Below, piece after piece: positions 29,458-39,141 of a stretch of 64,000 bases of DNA (within the stretch, counting starts at the first letter, position 1; each line of letters begins with the position of its first letter). Under the pieces are notes generated by a model. That model made no database searches. It was not told where the DNA came from and was given only the letters and a program-made list of their open reading frames with translations. Source of the stretch: an uncultured Sphingomonadaceae bacterium (GTDB lineage Bacteria; Pseudomonadota; Alphaproteobacteria; Sphingomonadales; Sphingomonadaceae); contig CAJXSN010000003.1 of assembly GCA_913060895.1 (NCBI GenBank), positions 1 to 64,000 on the forward strand, given 5' to 3'. Made by a program: the position numbers and the translations under genes.

Positions 29458-30858
29458 ATGACCAAACCACAAATCGTCTGGCTGCGGCGCGATCTGCGCT
29501 TACGGGATCAGCCCGCGCTTTACACCGCCGCTCAGGCGGGACCGGTGGTGCCGGTCTATGTGCTGGATGACGAGCGAACCGGCGACCGCAGCCTTGGCGG
29601 TGCCTCGCGCTGGTGGTTGCATCACTCTCTCCAAGATTTGTCCAAGAGCTTTGGCCGCCATAATAGCCGCATCATCCTGCGCCGGGGCGATAGTGTGAAG
29701 CAGTTTGCCGCCATTGCCAAGGAACTGGGCGCAGGCGCGATCCATGCGAACCGGCATTACGAACCGTGGTGGCGCAAGGCTCAGGGCGATTTGAAAGACG
29801 CGCTTGAGGGCATGGACTGCGAGCTGGAGTTGTATGACGGCAATTACCTGATGCCTGCTGGCACCGCGACCACCGGCAGCGGCGATCCGTACAAAATCTA
29901 CACGCCGTTTATGAAGGCGATGAAGAACCTGTTCCCTCCGCGTGAGGAACTGCCCGCGCCGGAGAAACTTACCTCACCCGATGCTTGGCCTGCCAGCGAT
30001 GATCTGGCGGACTGGGATTTGCTGCCGACCAGACCGGATTGGTCCGGCGGTTTCTCCGATCACTGGATTGTGGGCGAGGGCGCGGCGCACGATCGACTGG
30101 ATTGGTGGGACGATACTATTGATGAGTATGACGATGGCCGCAATCTGCCCAGCGTCGACAAAACCTCACAGATGTCCCCGCACCTGCATTGGGGTGAAAT
30201 CAGCCCGGTCAGCATCTGGCACGCTTTTAAGGACAAGCGCAGCGATGGCTGGCAAACCTATGAGAAGGAGCTGATCTGGCGCGACTACGCCCAGAACGTG
30301 ATCTGCCAATTCCCCAAATACGCAAGCGAGAGCTACCGCGATCAGTTCGACGATCTACAATGGCGCAATCCCAATCGCGGCCATCTGATTCAGGAAGATC
30401 TGGAGGCATGGCAACGGGGGCAGACCGGCTACCCGATCGTCGACGCAGGTATGCGCCAGCTGTGGCACATCGGGTGGATGCACAATCGTGTGCGGATGAT
30501 TGCGGCCAGTTTCCTGATCAAGCATCTGCTGATCGACTGGCGCCACGGCGAGAAGTGGTTCTGGGACACGCTGGTCGATGCCGATTACGGCAGCAATGGC
30601 GCGAACTGGCAATGGGTCGCAGGCACTGGCGTCGACAGCAATATGTTCGTTCGTATCATGGCCCCGCTCAGCCAGAGCGAGAAGTTCGATGCGGCCGGTT
30701 ACATCCGCGAATGGGTGCCAGAACTGGCGCAACTTTCCGATAACGAGATTCACGATCCGGCAGATGAGAAGCGTGGGGATTATCCGGTAAAACGTATCGG
30801 CCACCGCGAAGCGCGAGAGCGGGCCCTGGAAGCATACCGGCAAATGAAGGACGGCTAG
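29458..30858 (+). CDS. phrB: Deoxyribodipyrimidine photolyase
   Basis: The enzyme repairs UV-induced cyclobutane pyrimidine dimers using blue light. The 466-residue protein has an N-terminal antenna domain beginning IVWLRRDLRLRDQPAL. The FAD-binding C-terminal half carries LHWGEISPVSIWH and ELIWRDYAQNV, then GYPIVDAGMRQLWHIGWMHNRVRMIAASFLIKHL-type sequence and WFWDTLVDADYGSNGANWQWVAGTG. These are class I CPD photolyase signatures, including the Trp-containing electron-transfer region. Length fits. The start is at ATG 29458, 10 bases after a palindromic repeat. It follows the YdjM-like gene on the same strand. Confidence 0.95.
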   Translation: MTKPQIVWLRRDLRLRDQPALYTAAQAGPVVPVYVLDDERTGDRSLGGASRWWLHHSLQDLSKSFGRHNSRIILRRGDSVKQFAAIAKELGAGAIHANRHYEPWWRKAQGDLKDALEGMDCELELYDGNYLMPAGTATTGSGDPYKIYTPFMKAMKNLFPPREELPAPEKLTSPDAWPASDDLADWDLLPTRPDWSGGFSDHWIVGEGAAHDRLDWWDDTIDEYDDGRNLPSVDKTSQMSPHLHWGEISPVSIWHAFKDKRSDGWQTYEKELIWRDYAQNVICQFPKYASESYRDQFDDLQWRNPNRGHLIQEDLEAWQRGQTGYPIVDAGMRQLWHIGWMHNRVRMIAASFLIKHLLIDWRHGEKWFWDTLVDADYGSNGANWQWVAGTGVDSNMFVRIMAPLSQSEKFDAAGYIREWVPELAQLSDNEIHDPADEKRGDYPVKRIGHREARERALEAYRQMKDG

Positions 30859-30896
30859 CTTGCCGCCCGCGTGCAGGCGCGCCATAGGCGTTGGCG

Positions 30897-32162
30897 ATGG
30901 CGACGCAGCTTCACAATAACGCAGACAGTCCAGCCACCGGAGCACGCGGTGGTGGGCTGATTGATGGCGCACAGCGCTTCGCGCGGCGACCCGGACTGTT
31001 TGCACGGCTTGCCGCGCCCGCATTGGATAAAATGCTCGACCGTATCGATACCGCTCTGGTCAGCGGCACTATCCACGGAACGCTGCCAGATGGCACACCC
31101 CGAACTCTTGGTGGCCACGCGCCGGGCTTTGAATGCACGTTTGAGTTACGCAGCTGGAATGCACTGGTTCGGATTGCCAGCAACGGTTCTGTGGGGCTTT
31201 ATCAGGCGTGGGAAGCGGGTGAGTGGTGGAGCCCCGACCCTGTGCCGTTGTTCGCAATGTTTGTGCAGCACGCAGACCGGTTGGGTGACACTGCGCGGGC
31301 CAAGGGTCCGTTCCGGCACGCGCTGCGACTGGCGCATTTGTTCAACCGCAATACGCCGGAAGGCGCGCAGAAGAACATCTCTGCGCATTACGATCTGGGC
31401 AACGATTTCTACGCCGCTTGGCTGGAAGAGACGATGGCTTACTCCAGCGCGCTTTATACCGACCCCGAGCAGTCCATGTCGGATGCGCAGATCGCGAAAT
31501 GGAGGGCGCTGGAAGACCGCATCGGTGAAGCGAACTCGGTGCTGGAAATCGGCTGCGGGTGGGGCGGCATTGCAGGGCATATGCAGACACAAGGCCGTGA
31601 CGTGACTGCGATCAGCCTGTCGGACGAGCAGTTGCATTGGGCCGAGGATCACAATCCCGGCCCCGACTATCGCAAGCAGGATTACCGCGATTGCACAGGC
31701 AGTTTCGACGCCATTGTTAGCGTGGAAATGGTCGAGGCGCTGGGCCGCGAATACTGGCCGACCTTCATGGACTGTGTTGAACGCAATCTGAAACCGGGCG
31801 GGCGCGCGGCGATCCAGTATATTTCCTACCGCGAAGACCTGTTCGAGAAATACGCGGCCAGTGCCGACTTCATCCAGGCCTATGTCTTCCCCGGCGGACT
31901 GCTGATTCACACATCGGAATTCCGCAAACTGGCGGAGGAGCGGGGGCTGGCGTGGCAGGATCAGTACGATTTCGGTCTGGATTATGCCGAAACATTGAAA
32001 ACATGGCGGACCAATTTCGACACCGCAGCAAAAGAAGGCCGTTTGCCAGCAGGCTTCGATGCACGCTTTATCGATCTGTGGCGCTACTATTTAATGTATT
32101 GCGAAGGCGGTTTTCGCGGGCGCGGTATTGACGTGCATCAGGTAACGCTGGTGAAGAAATGA
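30897..32162 (+). CDS. Cyclopropane-fatty-acyl-phospholipid synthase family methyltransferase
   Basis: A SAM-dependent enzyme of the CFA synthase family, which modifies unsaturated acyl chains of membrane phospholipids by methylene or methyl transfer. The 421-residue protein has an N-terminal lipid-binding domain. The family signature follows: AQKNISAHYDLGNDFYAAWLEETMAYSSALY. Then come SAM motif I VLEIGCGWGGIAGHM and a late VEALGREYWPTF segment. The C-terminus YYLMYCEGGFRGRGIDVHQVTLVKK is typical. ATG 30897 was taken; a TTG two codons earlier is an alternative. The serine hydrolase gene follows after 16 bases. Confidence 0.93.
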   Translation: MATQLHNNADSPATGARGGGLIDGAQRFARRPGLFARLAAPALDKMLDRIDTALVSGTIHGTLPDGTPRTLGGHAPGFECTFELRSWNALVRIASNGSVGLYQAWEAGEWWSPDPVPLFAMFVQHADRLGDTARAKGPFRHALRLAHLFNRNTPEGAQKNISAHYDLGNDFYAAWLEETMAYSSALYTDPEQSMSDAQIAKWRALEDRIGEANSVLEIGCGWGGIAGHMQTQGRDVTAISLSDEQLHWAEDHNPGPDYRKQDYRDCTGSFDAIVSVEMVEALGREYWPTFMDCVERNLKPGGRAAIQYISYREDLFEKYAASADFIQAYVFPGGLLIHTSEFRKLAEERGLAWQDQYDFGLDYAETLKTWRTNFDTAAKEGRLPAGFDARFIDLWRYYLMYCEGGFRGRGIDVHQVTLVKK

Positions 32163-32178
32163 TTTGGGGAGAGTGACG

Positions 32179-33420
32179 ATGAAAACTGCTTTCGTACCGG
32201 GCCTGATGGCGGCTCTCGCACTTTCGGGATGCGCCGCAGCTTACAGCGCGCCAGAGACCAGCACCGCCTTCAATGCAGCCCCTGCGGTTGACGCAGAGAA
32301 AGAGCCAGTCACCTTCTCAATGCCCGATGGGGGCATCGATCTGGAGGGCGCTGCGGTGCTCTCGTGGGACGATGCGACCCGCGCAGACAATTTCCGACGG
32401 ATGGAAGATTTCTTCCCCGGTTACGAAGTGCAGCCTGCCGCCGAACACCGCGTTCTGGCTTCGGGCGCTGCCTTGCCTGCCGACACAATCGCGTCAATCG
32501 ATGCCTACATGATGCGCGGCGATATAGCCGGCATTATGGTGCTGCAAAACGGACTGGTGCGGTATGAAAAATATGGAATGAATTTTGGACCGGAGCAGCG
32601 CTGGACCAGTTTCTCCGTGGCTAAAAGCCTGACGTCCACCCTGTTGGGGGCAGCAGTGAAGGACGGATTTATTGCTTCACTGGATGATCCTGTCTCCAAG
32701 TATATTCGTGAGCTTGCCGGCAGTGCTTATGACGATGTTACAGTTGAGCAGCTGGCTACCATGACCTCCGGCGTGAAGTGGGACGAGAGCTACACTGACC
32801 CTAGCAGCGATGTCGCGCGGATGTTCGATATGCAGCCGGGACCGGGCGAAGATCAGGTCGTCGAATATATGAAAACTCTGCCGCGCGAAGCTCCGGCAGG
32901 GGAAAAATGGGTCTATAAGACCGGCGAAACCAACCTGATCGGCGTTTTGGTTGAAAACGCTGTCGATATGAAGCTGGCGGAATACGCGAAGAACAAGTTG
33001 GTCGATCCGGCAGGCTTGGCGCAGCCTCTGTTCTGGCAGGTCGATCTGTCGCAGCGTAATATCGGCGGTTGCTGCCTGTCGATGGCGCTGTCCGATTATG
33101 CCCGGATCGGCCAGTTCGCACTGGAAGGCGGTAAGGGCGTGGTACCCGAGGGCTGGTTCGATGCCGCCGGCGCGCCGCAGGTGGATTTTGGCGAAACATT
33201 CGGCCGACCGGGCTTTGGATATGGCTACCAATGGTGGACATATCCGGGCGGCAATTTCGGCGCGCAAGGCATTTTTGGCCAGTCGATTACCATCGCGCCA
33301 TCGCAGAACATGGTGGTCGCGATATTGAGCAATTGGCCCAAGGCCAGCGATTCGGCTCAATCAGCCGAACGCCTGGAGCTTCTCGCAGCAATTTCCGCCG
33401 GAGCCGGAGCGGGAGATTGA
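32179..33420 (+). CDS. Serine hydrolase of the class C beta-lactamase fold, predicted lipoprotein
   Basis: The 413-residue protein starts at ATG 32179, with GGGGAGAG upstream, and has a signal peptide ending in LSGC. Its catalytic domain shows SVAK (Ser146, Lys149) in WTSFSVAKSLTSTLLG, then YKTGETNLIG and a late GYGYQWWTYPGGNFGAQGIFGQ segment. This is the pattern of 6-aminohexanoate-dimer-hydrolase-like and EstB-like esterases rather than true AmpC. It probably acts in the periplasm on small esters or amides. It may be co-transcribed with the CFA-synthase-like gene, and it converges on the PilZ gene. Confidence 0.9.
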   Translation: MKTAFVPGLMAALALSGCAAAYSAPETSTAFNAAPAVDAEKEPVTFSMPDGGIDLEGAAVLSWDDATRADNFRRMEDFFPGYEVQPAAEHRVLASGAALPADTIASIDAYMMRGDIAGIMVLQNGLVRYEKYGMNFGPEQRWTSFSVAKSLTSTLLGAAVKDGFIASLDDPVSKYIRELAGSAYDDVTVEQLATMTSGVKWDESYTDPSSDVARMFDMQPGPGEDQVVEYMKTLPREAPAGEKWVYKTGETNLIGVLVENAVDMKLAEYAKNKLVDPAGLAQPLFWQVDLSQRNIGGCCLSMALSDYARIGQFALEGGKGVVPEGWFDAAGAPQVDFGETFGRPGFGYGYQWWTYPGGNFGAQGIFGQSITIAPSQNMVVAILSNWPKASDSAQSAERLELLAAISAGAGAGD

Positions 33421-33446
33421 ACAATCCGTACCGCTGAACTGATCGG

Positions 33447-33794
33447 TCAGATGCTACGAAAGATCATCGCCTGCCCGTGACGGGCCATGATATTGTCGTG
33501 GACGATGGGGCTGAGCAAGTCGTAGAAGGCGCAGCCGACGATCGAATTGTCCCACCAGACGACGGTGGCCATACGCACTTCGAGGCCGGGCAGGGTCAGG
33601 AAGCATCTCTGCCCCTCGACCAGCCGGTTGACAGCCGCTGCACTGAAGCCGCTGATGGACAGGTCATGCACAACAGTCTGGAACGCCCGCCCACCGCTGA
33701 CGCGCATTTGCGCAGGGATCGTCAAGTTGGTGCGCGGTGCGCTCCGATCTTCCTGGGCGGCAAGTTCATAACGGTCAATCGAATGCAGCGCCAT
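33447..33794 (-). CDS. PilZ-domain protein
   Basis: A 115-residue single-domain PilZ protein. The arginine pair is seen in EDRSAPRTNL (about residues 16-23). The second motif DLSISGFSA (D-x-S-x-x-G) is at about 44-52. Together these bind cyclic di-GMP in the family. The strands FLTLPGLEVRMATVVWW and VGCAFYDLL complete the barrel. Single-domain PilZ proteins act as c-di-GMP receptors for motility, adhesion or polysaccharide output. No cyclase or phosphodiesterase is adjacent. The 105-base leader holds GCAAAAGC/GCTTTTGC inverted arms (33821-33864) with a long loop. Confidence 0.9.
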   Translation of the reverse strand: MALHSIDRYELAAQEDRSAPRTNLTIPAQMRVSGGRAFQTVVHDLSISGFSAAAVNRLVEGQRCFLTLPGLEVRMATVVWWDNSIVGCAFYDLLSPIVHDNIMARHGQAMIFRSI

Positions 33795-33899
33795 TTAACC
33801 TCCTGTCGGGTTCGTGCCAGGCAAAAGCTGACTGACACGAGGGTCTCACGATAGGGGCTTTTGCGGTGCGGGCGCTTACCTCCCGGTAAGGACACTTGC

Positions 33900-34619
33900 C
33901 TAAGCGGGATTAACCCTCTCACGGTGGCCAGTTGCGAAATCCTCATTCAACAGCGCAACGATCCGGTCGGCCACGACTTCGGGTGGCTTCACTGTCGTCG
34001 GATCCTCTCCCGGATAGGCTTTCTCCCGCATCGCAGTGCGAGTGGCACCGGGATCGATAATAGCCACGCGGATGTGGCCGATCTTCTCGACTTCATGCGC
34101 GTAGGAGATGAGGATATTGTCAAACGCTGCCTTGCTGGCGCCGTATCCTGACCAATAGGCCCGCGGAGCCGCGCCGACACTACTGGTCAATCCGATGACG
34201 ACAGCATCGTCGGAGCGTTTCAGCAGCGCGTCGAAATTGGCTAAAAGCGCCTGTGTGGCCATCACATTGATAGTCATTGCCTGCCCGAACTGCTTCGCAT
34301 CAATCTGCGTTACCGGCGTGAGGTTGGGAAAATAAGCCCCTGATATGACCAGATAGTCTAACGTATCCCAACGGCCGCGAATCGCAGCGGCCAGACGTGC
34401 TACGCCATCTGTTTCGGTCAGATCGACAGGCGCAATGGTAGAGGCGCCTCCGCCAGCATGGATATCGTCCTCGACCGCTTCCAGGGCTCTCACGTCGCGC
34501 GCCGTCAGAATGACATGGGCACCCTGCGCAGCCAAAGCCTTGGCAGTAGCCGCGCCAATCCCTCTGGATGCTCCGGTGACGACGGCCAACTTGCCCTCGA
34601 GCGGCTTCTTATCAGACAT
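33900..34619 (-). CDS. Short-chain dehydrogenase downstream of purF
   Basis: A 239-residue classical SDR with TGASRGIG at residues 15-22, a catalytic serine at 147 in GLTSSVG and YGASK with Tyr159/Lys163. The usual NNAG reads VISGAYF here (about 91-97), a departure also seen in some alphaproteobacterial members. The ATG directly follows the purF TAA without any gap, so it is probably read from the purF message and translationally coupled. Nothing connects it with purine synthesis by sequence; the substrate is unknown. Confidence 0.9.
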   Translation of the reverse strand: MSDKKPLEGKLAVVTGASRGIGAATAKALAAQGAHVILTARDVRALEAVEDDIHAGGGASTIAPVDLTETDGVARLAAAIRGRWDTLDYLVISGAYFPNLTPVTQIDAKQFGQAMTINVMATQALLANFDALLKRSDDAVVIGLTSSVGAAPRAYWSGYGASKAAFDNILISYAHEVEKIGHIRVAIIDPGATRTAMREKAYPGEDPTTVKPPEVVADRIVALLNEDFATGHRERVNPA

Positions 34620-36107
34620 TTACGCTACCTTGTTTACAGGAAATGATAGCTGCGCTGCGCCGTCTGCTTTTTGGGAAAGATCGGTCAGCGAAGTGGGGTA
34701 ATCGCCGGTAAAGCAAGCGTCGCAGAATTGTGGGCAAGAGGCATTGCGCGGTTCTTGCCCGACTGCCTGATACAGGCCGTCGATCGAGATGAAGGCTAAG
34801 CTGTCGGCTTTGATGAATTCGCGCATCGGCTCCAGATCCATTCGCGCAGCAAGCAGTTTCGAGCGTTCCGGCGTATCGACGCCGTAATAACAGCTATTGG
34901 CGGTGGGTGGGCTGGCCACGCGGAAGTGCACTTCGCTGGCCCCGGCCTCGCGCATCATTTCGACAATCTTCAGGCTGGTCGTGCCGCGGACAATGCTGTC
35001 GTCGATCAGGACGATCCGCTTGCCTTCCACCAGCCCGCGATTGGCGTTGTGTTTACGCTTCACACTCGAATGGCGGACTGTATCGGAAGGTTGAATGAAG
35101 GTACGGCCGACATAATGGCTGCGGATAATTCCCAGCTCGAACGGCAGGCCGGACGCCTGCGAGTAACCGATCGCCGCAGGAACACCGCTGTCGGGAACCG
35201 GAACGACAAGATCGGCATCGCACGGGGTTTCCAGCGCCAGCTGCGCGCCAATGGCCTTCCGGGCCTCGTACACGCTGCGCCCGTCGAAAATCGAATCCGG
35301 CCGGCTGAAATAGACATGCTCGAAAATGCACGGACGGGGGCGATGGTCACCGAAAGGGCGGAAGCTGGTGACATTACCATCGTGATCGACCTCGATCATC
35401 TCGCCCGGTTCGACCTGACGTTCAAACTTCGCACCGATGACATCGAAAGCGACCGTTTCGGAAGCGAAAGTCACCGCCTCGGCCATACGGCCCATTTGCA
35501 GCGGACGGATACCCAGCGGATCGCGGACCGCGATCATGCCCTGCGGCGTCATGACTATCAGGGCATAAGCGCCCTCGACCAGACGCAGCGCATCGACCAA
35601 ACGATCGCGCAATGTCGGATATCGGCTTGTAGCGACCAGATGGATGATGACTTCGGTGTCGGACGTGGACTGGAAAATTGCGCCCTTCTGCACGAGTTCG
35701 CTGCGCAGGGTGGCGGCGTTGGAAATATTGCCATTATGCGCGATGGCGAAGCCGCCGCTCGCCAGATCCGCATAAAGCGGTTGCACGTTGCGCAGGCCCC
35801 CTGCGCCGGTAGTGGAATAGCGGACGTGGCCCGACGCCATCGATCCAGGCAATTCGGCGATGGCTTCCGGCGTACCGAAATTTTCCGACACATGGCCCAG
35901 GCCCCTGCGCGAGGTGAAATAGGTGCCGTCGAAACTGGTAATGCCGACCGCTTCCTGACCGCGATGCTGCAAAGCATGGAGGCCCAGAGCAGTCGCCGCC
36001 GCAGCGTCGGTTGCCTTTATCACGCCAAAGACGCCGCACTCTTCGCGCAGCTTGTCGTCCATATTCAAAGTGTTGGGTTCGTCATGGAAAGAATGTGAAA
36101 CCGTCAT
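34620..36107 (-). CDS. purF: Amidophosphoribosyltransferase PurF
   Basis: PurF makes phosphoribosylamine from PRPP and glutamine, the first step of purine synthesis. With the start at 36107 the protein has 495 residues and a short propeptide. The N-terminal nucleophile Cys24 in EECGVFG would be exposed by processing. The glutaminase domain shows GHVRYSTTGAGGLRNVQPL and AHNGNISNA. The PRTase domain carries VVPVPDSGVPAAIGY and the PRPP loop VLIDDSIVRGTT. Cysteines near YYGVDTP and CPQFCDACFTGDYP may hold an iron-sulfur cluster. Starts at 36167 or 36062 are possible; 36107 has GGCGG upstream and gives a usual length. Confidence 0.95.
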   Translation of the reverse strand: MTVSHSFHDEPNTLNMDDKLREECGVFGVIKATDAAAATALGLHALQHRGQEAVGITSFDGTYFTSRRGLGHVSENFGTPEAIAELPGSMASGHVRYSTTGAGGLRNVQPLYADLASGGFAIAHNGNISNAATLRSELVQKGAIFQSTSDTEVIIHLVATSRYPTLRDRLVDALRLVEGAYALIVMTPQGMIAVRDPLGIRPLQMGRMAEAVTFASETVAFDVIGAKFERQVEPGEMIEVDHDGNVTSFRPFGDHRPRPCIFEHVYFSRPDSIFDGRSVYEARKAIGAQLALETPCDADLVVPVPDSGVPAAIGYSQASGLPFELGIIRSHYVGRTFIQPSDTVRHSSVKRKHNANRGLVEGKRIVLIDDSIVRGTTSLKIVEMMREAGASEVHFRVASPPTANSCYYGVDTPERSKLLAARMDLEPMREFIKADSLAFISIDGLYQAVGQEPRNASCPQFCDACFTGDYPTSLTDLSQKADGAAQLSFPVNKVA

Positions 36108-36327
36108 AAAACCGCCGCGCCAGCCGCCCCGCTCGGACAAGGACGCAATGGCCATGTTACGTTTCAATTACAAGCCTAGCAGTCAGGCTTGCCCGAGTCA
36201 TCCTGGGCCACGCATTCCGGTCCGCAGCCGGCAATGCCGCGGGGGACGGGCGCACACGCTTCATTGCGCAGCAAGGCCCGTCTGACTAAAGGGACGGCCA
36301 ACCGACCACTATTTGCGGCATCGACCC

Positions 36328-37569
36328 TTGTTTCTCAGCCAGTTTGAACGGACAATTGCACGCCGGTATCTCCTACCGGGCAAAGGCGAGGCGTTTATTG
36401 CGCTGGTCGCAGGGATCAGCGTGGGCGTGGTCATGCTGTCCGTCGCCATGCTGGTTATCGTGATGAGTGTGATGAACGGCTTCCGAGCGGAGCTGCTGGA
36501 CAAAATCGTCGGGCTGAACGGCCATGCCATCGTACAGGCCTATGGTGGCAGACTGGATGACTGGGAGGATGTGCTGGAAGAAATCCGCGCAACCCCCGGC
36601 GTCGTCGATGCCTCCCCCCTGATCGAACAGCCATTATTGGTTACGTTTCAAGGGCGGGTCGAGGCAGCGCTGGTGCGCGGCAATACGCAGGACGATATCG
36701 AGGAACTGGGCGACAAGGTTTTGCTGGGCCAGATGTCTCGCCTGCAGCCTGATGCCAGTGTGGTTGCGATCGGGGCACGCATGGCCGAGAATATTGGCGC
36801 ACGGGTGGGCGACACCGTTACTATAATCAATCCACAAGGGCGCACTACGCCGTTCGGCACTGTACCTCGTCAGGTGGGCTATGAAGTTGGCGCGATTTTT
36901 GAAGTCGGCCTGTATGACTATGACCAGTCTTTCATAATCATGCCGATCCCTGACGCGCAGACCCTGCTGCTGACGGGCGACAGGATTGGGATGATTGAAG
37001 TGACCACCGAAGATGCGGACCGGGTTGAGGAAATCATGGCGCCTATCACTGCCAGCCTGACCGGCAGGGCCATCGTATCTGACTGGAAAACGATCAATTC
37101 GACAATTTTCGAGGCGCTTCAGGTGGAGCGGGTGGCAATGTTTTTCGCTCTCAGCTTTATGGTGCTGGTTGCTGCCTTCAATATATTGTCCAGTCTGGTG
37201 ATGCTGGTGCGTGCCAAAACGCGTGATATCGCGATCATGCGGACAATGGGCGCTACGCGGAAAAGTCTGCTGAAAATTTTCGTAACCACCGGCTTTACGA
37301 TTGGTGCGATTGGTACGGTGGCAGGGCTAGCCCTTGGCTTCCTCGTCCTGTTTTTCCGCCAGCCGATTGTGAAAGTCATTGAAGTGGTCACGGGGCAAAA
37401 TCTGTGGGACCCATCAATTCGTTTTCTGACCATGCTTCCGGCCAAGACCGATCCGATGGAAATCGTGGGTATCGTCGCGCTGGCCCTGGTGCTCAGCTTT
37501 CTTGCCACGCTTTATCCGGCGCTCAAGGCATCGGGCACCGATCCGGTTCAGGTGCTGCGTTATGAATGA
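36328..37569 (+). CDS. lolC: Lipoprotein-releasing ABC transporter permease LolC/E
   Basis: The integral membrane subunit of the LolCDE-type system that extracts lipoproteins from the inner membrane for transfer to LolA. The protein of about 413 residues has four transmembrane helices: one near the N-terminus ([20 protein letters not shown]), then three at the C-terminal end. A periplasmic domain of about 220 residues lies between them. [23 protein letters not shown] is a strong family signature. I see no ATG: TTG 36328 gives the family's usual N-terminus and TTG 36313 is an alternative. One permease with LolD suggests the single-permease (LolF-like) arrangement. lolD overlaps by eight bases. 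Confidence 0.93.
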   Translation: MFLSQFERTIARRYLLPGKGEAFIALVAGISVGVVMLSVAMLVIVMSVMNGFRAELLDKIVGLNGHAIVQAYGGRLDDWEDVLEEIRATPGVVDASPLIEQPLLVTFQGRVEAALVRGNTQDDIEELGDKVLLGQMSRLQPDASVVAIGARMAENIGARVGDTVTIINPQGRTTPFGTVPRQVGYEVGAIFEVGLYDYDQSFIIMPIPDAQTLLLTGDRIGMIEVTTEDADRVEEIMAPITASLTGRAIVSDWKTINSTIFEALQVERVAMFFALSFMVLVAAFNILSSLVMLVRAKTRDIAIMRTMGATRKSLLKIFVTTGFTIGAIGTVAGLALGFLVLFFRQPIVKVIEVVTGQNLWDPSIRFLTMLPAKTDPMEIVGIVALALVLSFLATLYPALKASGTDPVQVLRYE

Positions 37570-38245
37570 TTTTTCCGGCCCGGTGATTGAGCTGCGACGG
37601 CTGACTCGCAGTTTCCAGCAGGGCGATGTTCGTATCGATGTGCTGCGCGGTGTCGATTTAAAAGTGCAGCCGGGCGAAATCGTCGCGCTTTTGGGGCCTT
37701 CGGGATCGGGCAAGTCGACATTGCTTCAGGCGGTCGGCCTGCTCGAAGGCGGGTTTGGCGGAGAAATCGTGATTGCCGGACAGGCGGCAGAGAAATCCGA
37801 TAGCGCCGCACGGACTGAACTGCGGCGCAACCATCTGGGCTTCGTCTATCAGTTCCATCATCTTCTGCCTGATTTCAATGCGTTGGAAAACGTCGTTCTA
37901 CCCCAGCTGGTGGCCGATGTGGACAAGCCCGATGCGGAAGCGCGGGCGGAAGATCTGCTCACAGCGCTGGGTCTGGGGGAGCGCCTGACACATAGACCCA
38001 GCCAGCTTTCTGGCGGTGAGCAGCAGCGCGTCGCAGTAGCTCGCGGCCTTGCCAACCGGCCAAAGCTTGTTCTGGCTGACGAGCCGACCGGGAATTTGGA
38101 CGAAGCAACCGCTGACAAGGTGCTGGAGCAATTTTTGGGGCTGGTGCGCGGCGAAGGCAGTGCAGCCCTTATTGCCACTCACAATGAACGGCTCGCAGCC
38201 AGGATGGACCGTGTGGTGCGGCTGCATGACGGATTGCTTGCCTGA
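37562..38245 (+). CDS. lolD: Lipoprotein-releasing system ATP-binding protein LolD
   Basis: The ATPase of the lipoprotein release transporter. The 227-residue protein has Walker A GPSGSGKS at residues 45-52, Q-loop [20 protein letters not shown] signature LSGGEQQR at 149-156, Walker [13 protein letters not shown] at 169-180 and the H-loop histidine in IATHNE. The QFHHLLPDF segment is typical of LolD and distinguishes it from other small ABC ATPases. It starts at ATG 37562 inside the end of lolC (eight-base overlap). Confidence 0.95.
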   Translation: MNDFSGPVIELRRLTRSFQQGDVRIDVLRGVDLKVQPGEIVALLGPSGSGKSTLLQAVGLLEGGFGGEIVIAGQAAEKSDSAARTELRRNHLGFVYQFHHLLPDFNALENVVLPQLVADVDKPDAEARAEDLLTALGLGERLTHRPSQLSGGEQQRVAVARGLANRPKLVLADEPTGNLDEATADKVLEQFLGLVRGEGSAALIATHNERLAARMDRVVRLHDGLLA

Positions 38246-38295
38246 TAATTGGAAACCGGCCGTCTTTTATGCGTTATTCCCCGAAGGAGATATTT

Positions 38296-38577
38296 ATGAG
38301 CGACCATCCAAGCACTTACGAAGGTACCCCCGAAGATACCGCAGGCGTGAATTGGGCCGACCGTGCAGCGCTTCACCGCAAGAACGAGGGTGACGGTGTC
38401 TTGGACGGAGCGACTGCCTTGCGGCGAGGTACCTTTGCCGACATGATCCGGCATATGATGTTGCTGCCTGAAAGTGAGCGCAGTGATTATGTGATCGAAA
38501 AGGCTGGTGACCGCGAGTATTCCGCTACGGAAGTGGCCAGCCTCTCCCAGCACAGTAATTTTCCGCGAAACAACTAG
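38296..38577 (+). CDS. Small protein of unknown function
   Basis: I do not recognise this 93-residue protein. It starts at ATG 38296 with a good ribosome site AAGGAGA at 38284-38290, which supports it as a real gene; the frame opens further upstream but inside lolD-proximal sequence. It has no signal peptide, membrane segment or cysteine. The composition is polar with a central helix-like stretch (ATALRRGTFADMIRHMMLLPESERSDY). It lies between lolD and the glutathione peroxidase gene, 50 bases from each, and may be part of the lol transcript. Function cannot be inferred. Confidence 0.75.
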   Translation: MSDHPSTYEGTPEDTAGVNWADRAALHRKNEGDGVLDGATALRRGTFADMIRHMMLLPESERSDYVIEKAGDREYSATEVASLSQHSNFPRNN

Positions 38578-38628
38578 ACCGCTGCGAGCGTGGCTTAAAC
38601 AAAGACCGGTCGCCGCTAGGAACCTGAC

Positions 38629-39108
38629 ATGACAACGATTGCCGATTTCACTGTCGAGACGAACAAAGGCGAGGTGCTTGATCTGTCGGAGAAGCTGGGC
38701 AACGTCCTGCTGGTCGTCAATACCGCCAGCAAATGCGGCTTTACCCCGCAGTATGATGGGCTTGAGGAGCTGCAGAAAGAGTATGCAGAGCAGGGGTTCG
38801 AGGTAATTGCCTTCCCCTGCAACCAGTTCGGCGCGCAGGAGCCTGGCAATGCAGAGGAAATCGCTCAGTTCTGTAAGCTCAACTTTGACACCAGCTTCCC
38901 GTTAATGGGCAAGGTTGATGTAAACGGCCCCGCCGCATCGCCGCTATATGACTGGATGAAGAGCGAGGCGAAGGGCCTGATGGGCAGCACCGCCGTCAAA
39001 TGGAACTTCACCAAATTCCTGATCGACCGCGAAGGCAAGGTGGTGCGCCGTTTCGCCCCGCAGGACGCGCCCAAATCAATCAAGCGCCATATCGAGAAAC
39101 TGCTGTAA
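38629..39108 (+). CDS. Glutathione peroxidase family protein
   Basis: A 159-residue thiol peroxidase of the glutathione peroxidase family that reduces hydrogen peroxide and lipid hydroperoxides. The active-site segment VVNTASKCGFTPQYDGL has the peroxidatic Cys36 in place of selenocysteine. FPCNQFGAQEPG supplies the conserved Gln and a possible resolving cysteine, and KWNFTKFLIDREG supplies the Trp and Asn of the catalytic tetrad. Bacterial enzymes of this type often prefer thioredoxin to glutathione. No signal peptide is seen. Length is standard. Confidence 0.94.
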   Translation: MTTIADFTVETNKGEVLDLSEKLGNVLLVVNTASKCGFTPQYDGLEELQKEYAEQGFEVIAFPCNQFGAQEPGNAEEIAQFCKLNFDTSFPLMGKVDVNGPAASPLYDWMKSEAKGLMGSTAVKWNFTKFLIDREGKVVRRFAPQDAPKSIKRHIEKLL

Positions 39109-39141
39109 CCTTCGGCGTTGGACAGGCAAAGGCCGGGCATC

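Noticed and set aside
36171-36191. CAAGCCT/AGGCTTG hairpin in the purF leader as a riboswitch
   Set aside because: A seven-base stem alone lacks any known purine or glycine riboswitch core and has no expression platform.
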